Assembly (NCBI GenBank): GCA_038203025.1
Contig: JBBREK010000233.1
Span: forward strand, 1-6,470
Length of the DNA stretch: 6,470 bases
Reading direction: 5' to 3'
Origin: UBA11346 sp038203025
Lineage (GTDB): Bacteria; Planctomycetota; UBA11346
The notes under the pieces were generated by a model. The model saw nothing but the letters and a program-made list of their open reading frames with translations, had not been told where the DNA came from and searched no databases. The translations under genes were made by a program, and so were the position numbers. Positions 5,435-6,470 of this stretch are shown here, one piece after another. Numbering within the stretch: position 1 is the stretch's first letter; each line of letters begins with the position of its first letter.

Positions 5435-6470
5435 GTATCGTCGGCCGGCTTATCGAGGGCGTTCGCGCCATCGGCCGCACGCGTACCGCCGCACCTGGGG
5501 GGCGTCAGGCGCGGGTCCGCGCCCGCTACGACGCGGCGCAGACCACGACCGACAACCACCGTCATTGGCTTCTGGCGGACGGGCTCTCGGCGGACGCTGC
5601 GGCGTCGCCGGCCGTCCGCCGGACGCTTCGGAATCGCGCCCGCTATGAGGTCGCCAACAACAGCTACGCCCGCGGCATCGTCCTGACCCTGGCCAACGAC
5701 TGCGTCGGCACCGGCGCGCGGCTGCAACTGCTGGGCCTCAGCGGCGACGAGGCCCGCCAGGTGGAGCGGGCCTTCATGGACTGGGCGCGCGTGGTGGACC
5801 TGGCTGAGAAGATGCGCGTCATGCGCGTAGCCCAGGTCGAGGATGGTGAGGCCTTCGCGCTGCTGACCACCAACCCCCGACTGGCCTCACCGGCCCAGCT
5901 TGACCTGCGGCTGGTCGAGGCCGACCAGGTGACCACCCCGCTGTTCACCACCGTGATGAGTGCTGGCCTCGCTGTGGACGGCATCGTCTTCGACGGCGCC
6001 AGCAATCCGATCGAGTACCACCTGCTGCGCCGCCATCCCGGCGATGTCGGCGGGTTCAACCTCGGCTTCGACCGGGTGCCGGCGACGGCGATGGTCCACC
6101 TGTTCCGTCCGGACCGTCCCGGCCAGCGCCGTGGAGTGCCGGAACTCACCCCAGCCCTGCCCATCTTCGCTGATCTGCGCCGCTACTCCCAGGCAGTGAT
6201 CGCCGCGGCCGAGACCGCCGCCGACTACGCCGGCATCGCCTACACCGATGCACCGGCCGGTGGCGAGGCCGACCCCGTCGAGCCGATGGACACCATCCAT
6301 CTGGAGAAGCGGTCGCTGCTGACCATGCCCGGCGGCTGGCGCATGGAGCAGATGCGCGCCGAGCAGCCGACCACGACCTACCCGCAGTTCGTGCAGGCGA
6401 AGCTCAACGAGGCCTGCCGCTGCCTGAACATGCCCTTCAACATCGCGGCTGGGAACAGCAGCGGCTACAA
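5431..6470 (+). CDS. Lambda-type phage portal protein, partial (3' end beyond window)
   Basis: The first 346 residues of a portal of the lambda gpB family (Phage_portal_2), which forms the dodecameric ring at one head vertex through which the terminase pumps DNA. ATG 5431 is the A of the ATGA overlap with the preceding gene. Family landmarks in order: VRARYDAAQTT (29-39), the block NNSYARGIVLTLANDCVGTG (76-95), EDGEAFALL (137-145), LRLVEADQV (159-167), RPGQRRGVPELTPAL (239-253), a long helix through AAAETAADYAGIAY (258-271), and MPGGW (309-313). The visible part closes with LNMPFNIAAGNSSGY, which in family members leads into the conserved N-Y-S/A-S segment. Typical members have about 480-530 residues, so roughly two thirds is present. 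No damage is seen. It returns to the high G+C of the terminase, unlike the inserted block before it. Confidence 0.93.
   Translation, partial: MSIVGRLIEGVRAIGRTRTAAPGGRQARVRARYDAAQTTTDNHRHWLLADGLSADAAASPAVRRTLRNRARYEVANNSYARGIVLTLANDCVGTGARLQLLGLSGDEARQVERAFMDWARVVDLAEKMRVMRVAQVEDGEAFALLTTNPRLASPAQLDLRLVEADQVTTPLFTTVMSAGLAVDGIVFDGASNPIEYHLLRRHPGDVGGFNLGFDRVPATAMVHLFRPDRPGQRRGVPELTPALPIFADLRRYSQAVIAAAETAADYAGIAYTDAPAGGEADPVEPMDTIHLEKRSLLTMPGGWRMEQMRAEQPTTTYPQFVQAKLNEACRCLNMPFNIAAGNSSGY

Noticed and set aside
1..6470. tRNA genes, CRISPR array, attachment site or integrase
   Set aside because: No cloverleaf-like sequence, regularly spaced repeats or recombinase gene was seen in the window.

Overview
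The window is part of a tailed-phage genome, most likely a prophage in a GC-rich bacterium. The diagnosis rests on the DNA-packaging and portal genes, which stand in the lambda order: small packaging protein, large terminase, short gpW-position protein, lambda-type portal. The host cannot be named from the sequence. Strong GGAG-type ribosome sites and high third-position GC fit many Proteobacteria or Planctomycetota; I lean weakly to the latter from remembered resemblance of the small packaging protein and the portal.

Layout. (1) Positions 1-905, minus strand: two small genes of unknown function, transcribed away from the packaging genes. The upstream one carries an SLDF-containing helical domain (DUF6900-like); the downstream one is a helical protein running off the left edge. 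(2) Positions 906-1026: a divergent intergenic region that should hold promoters for both directions. (3) Positions 1027-3523, plus strand: a 79-residue Nu1-like protein overlapping by 11 bases a 755-residue large terminase with an intact ATPase and nuclease. (4) Positions 3524-5230: an interruption of the packaging operon. It holds the decayed left end of an IS3-family element and, on the minus strand, two genes: a small membrane protein (start 5051) followed by a phospholipase D-fold protein (start 4740). This block is visibly poorer in G+C than its surroundings. (5) Positions 5231-6470, plus strand: a 67-residue gpW-position protein and the first 346 residues of the portal, joined by an ATGA stop/start overlap.

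The plus-strand genes form one machine: the small protein and the terminase would recognise and cut phage DNA and pump it through the portal, and the 67-residue protein probably belongs to head completion. The inserted minus-strand pair looks like an accessory (moron-like) cassette unrelated to virion building. Its nuclease-like protein plus a membrane partner makes a role in host fitness, superinfection exclusion or anti-phage defence conceivable, but nothing in the sequence proves this.

The points most worth checking are this antisense cassette inside the head operon, the insertion-sequence debris that supplies the last residues of the phospholipase D-like protein, and the repeated Nu1-like module in both the small protein and the N-terminus of the terminase.
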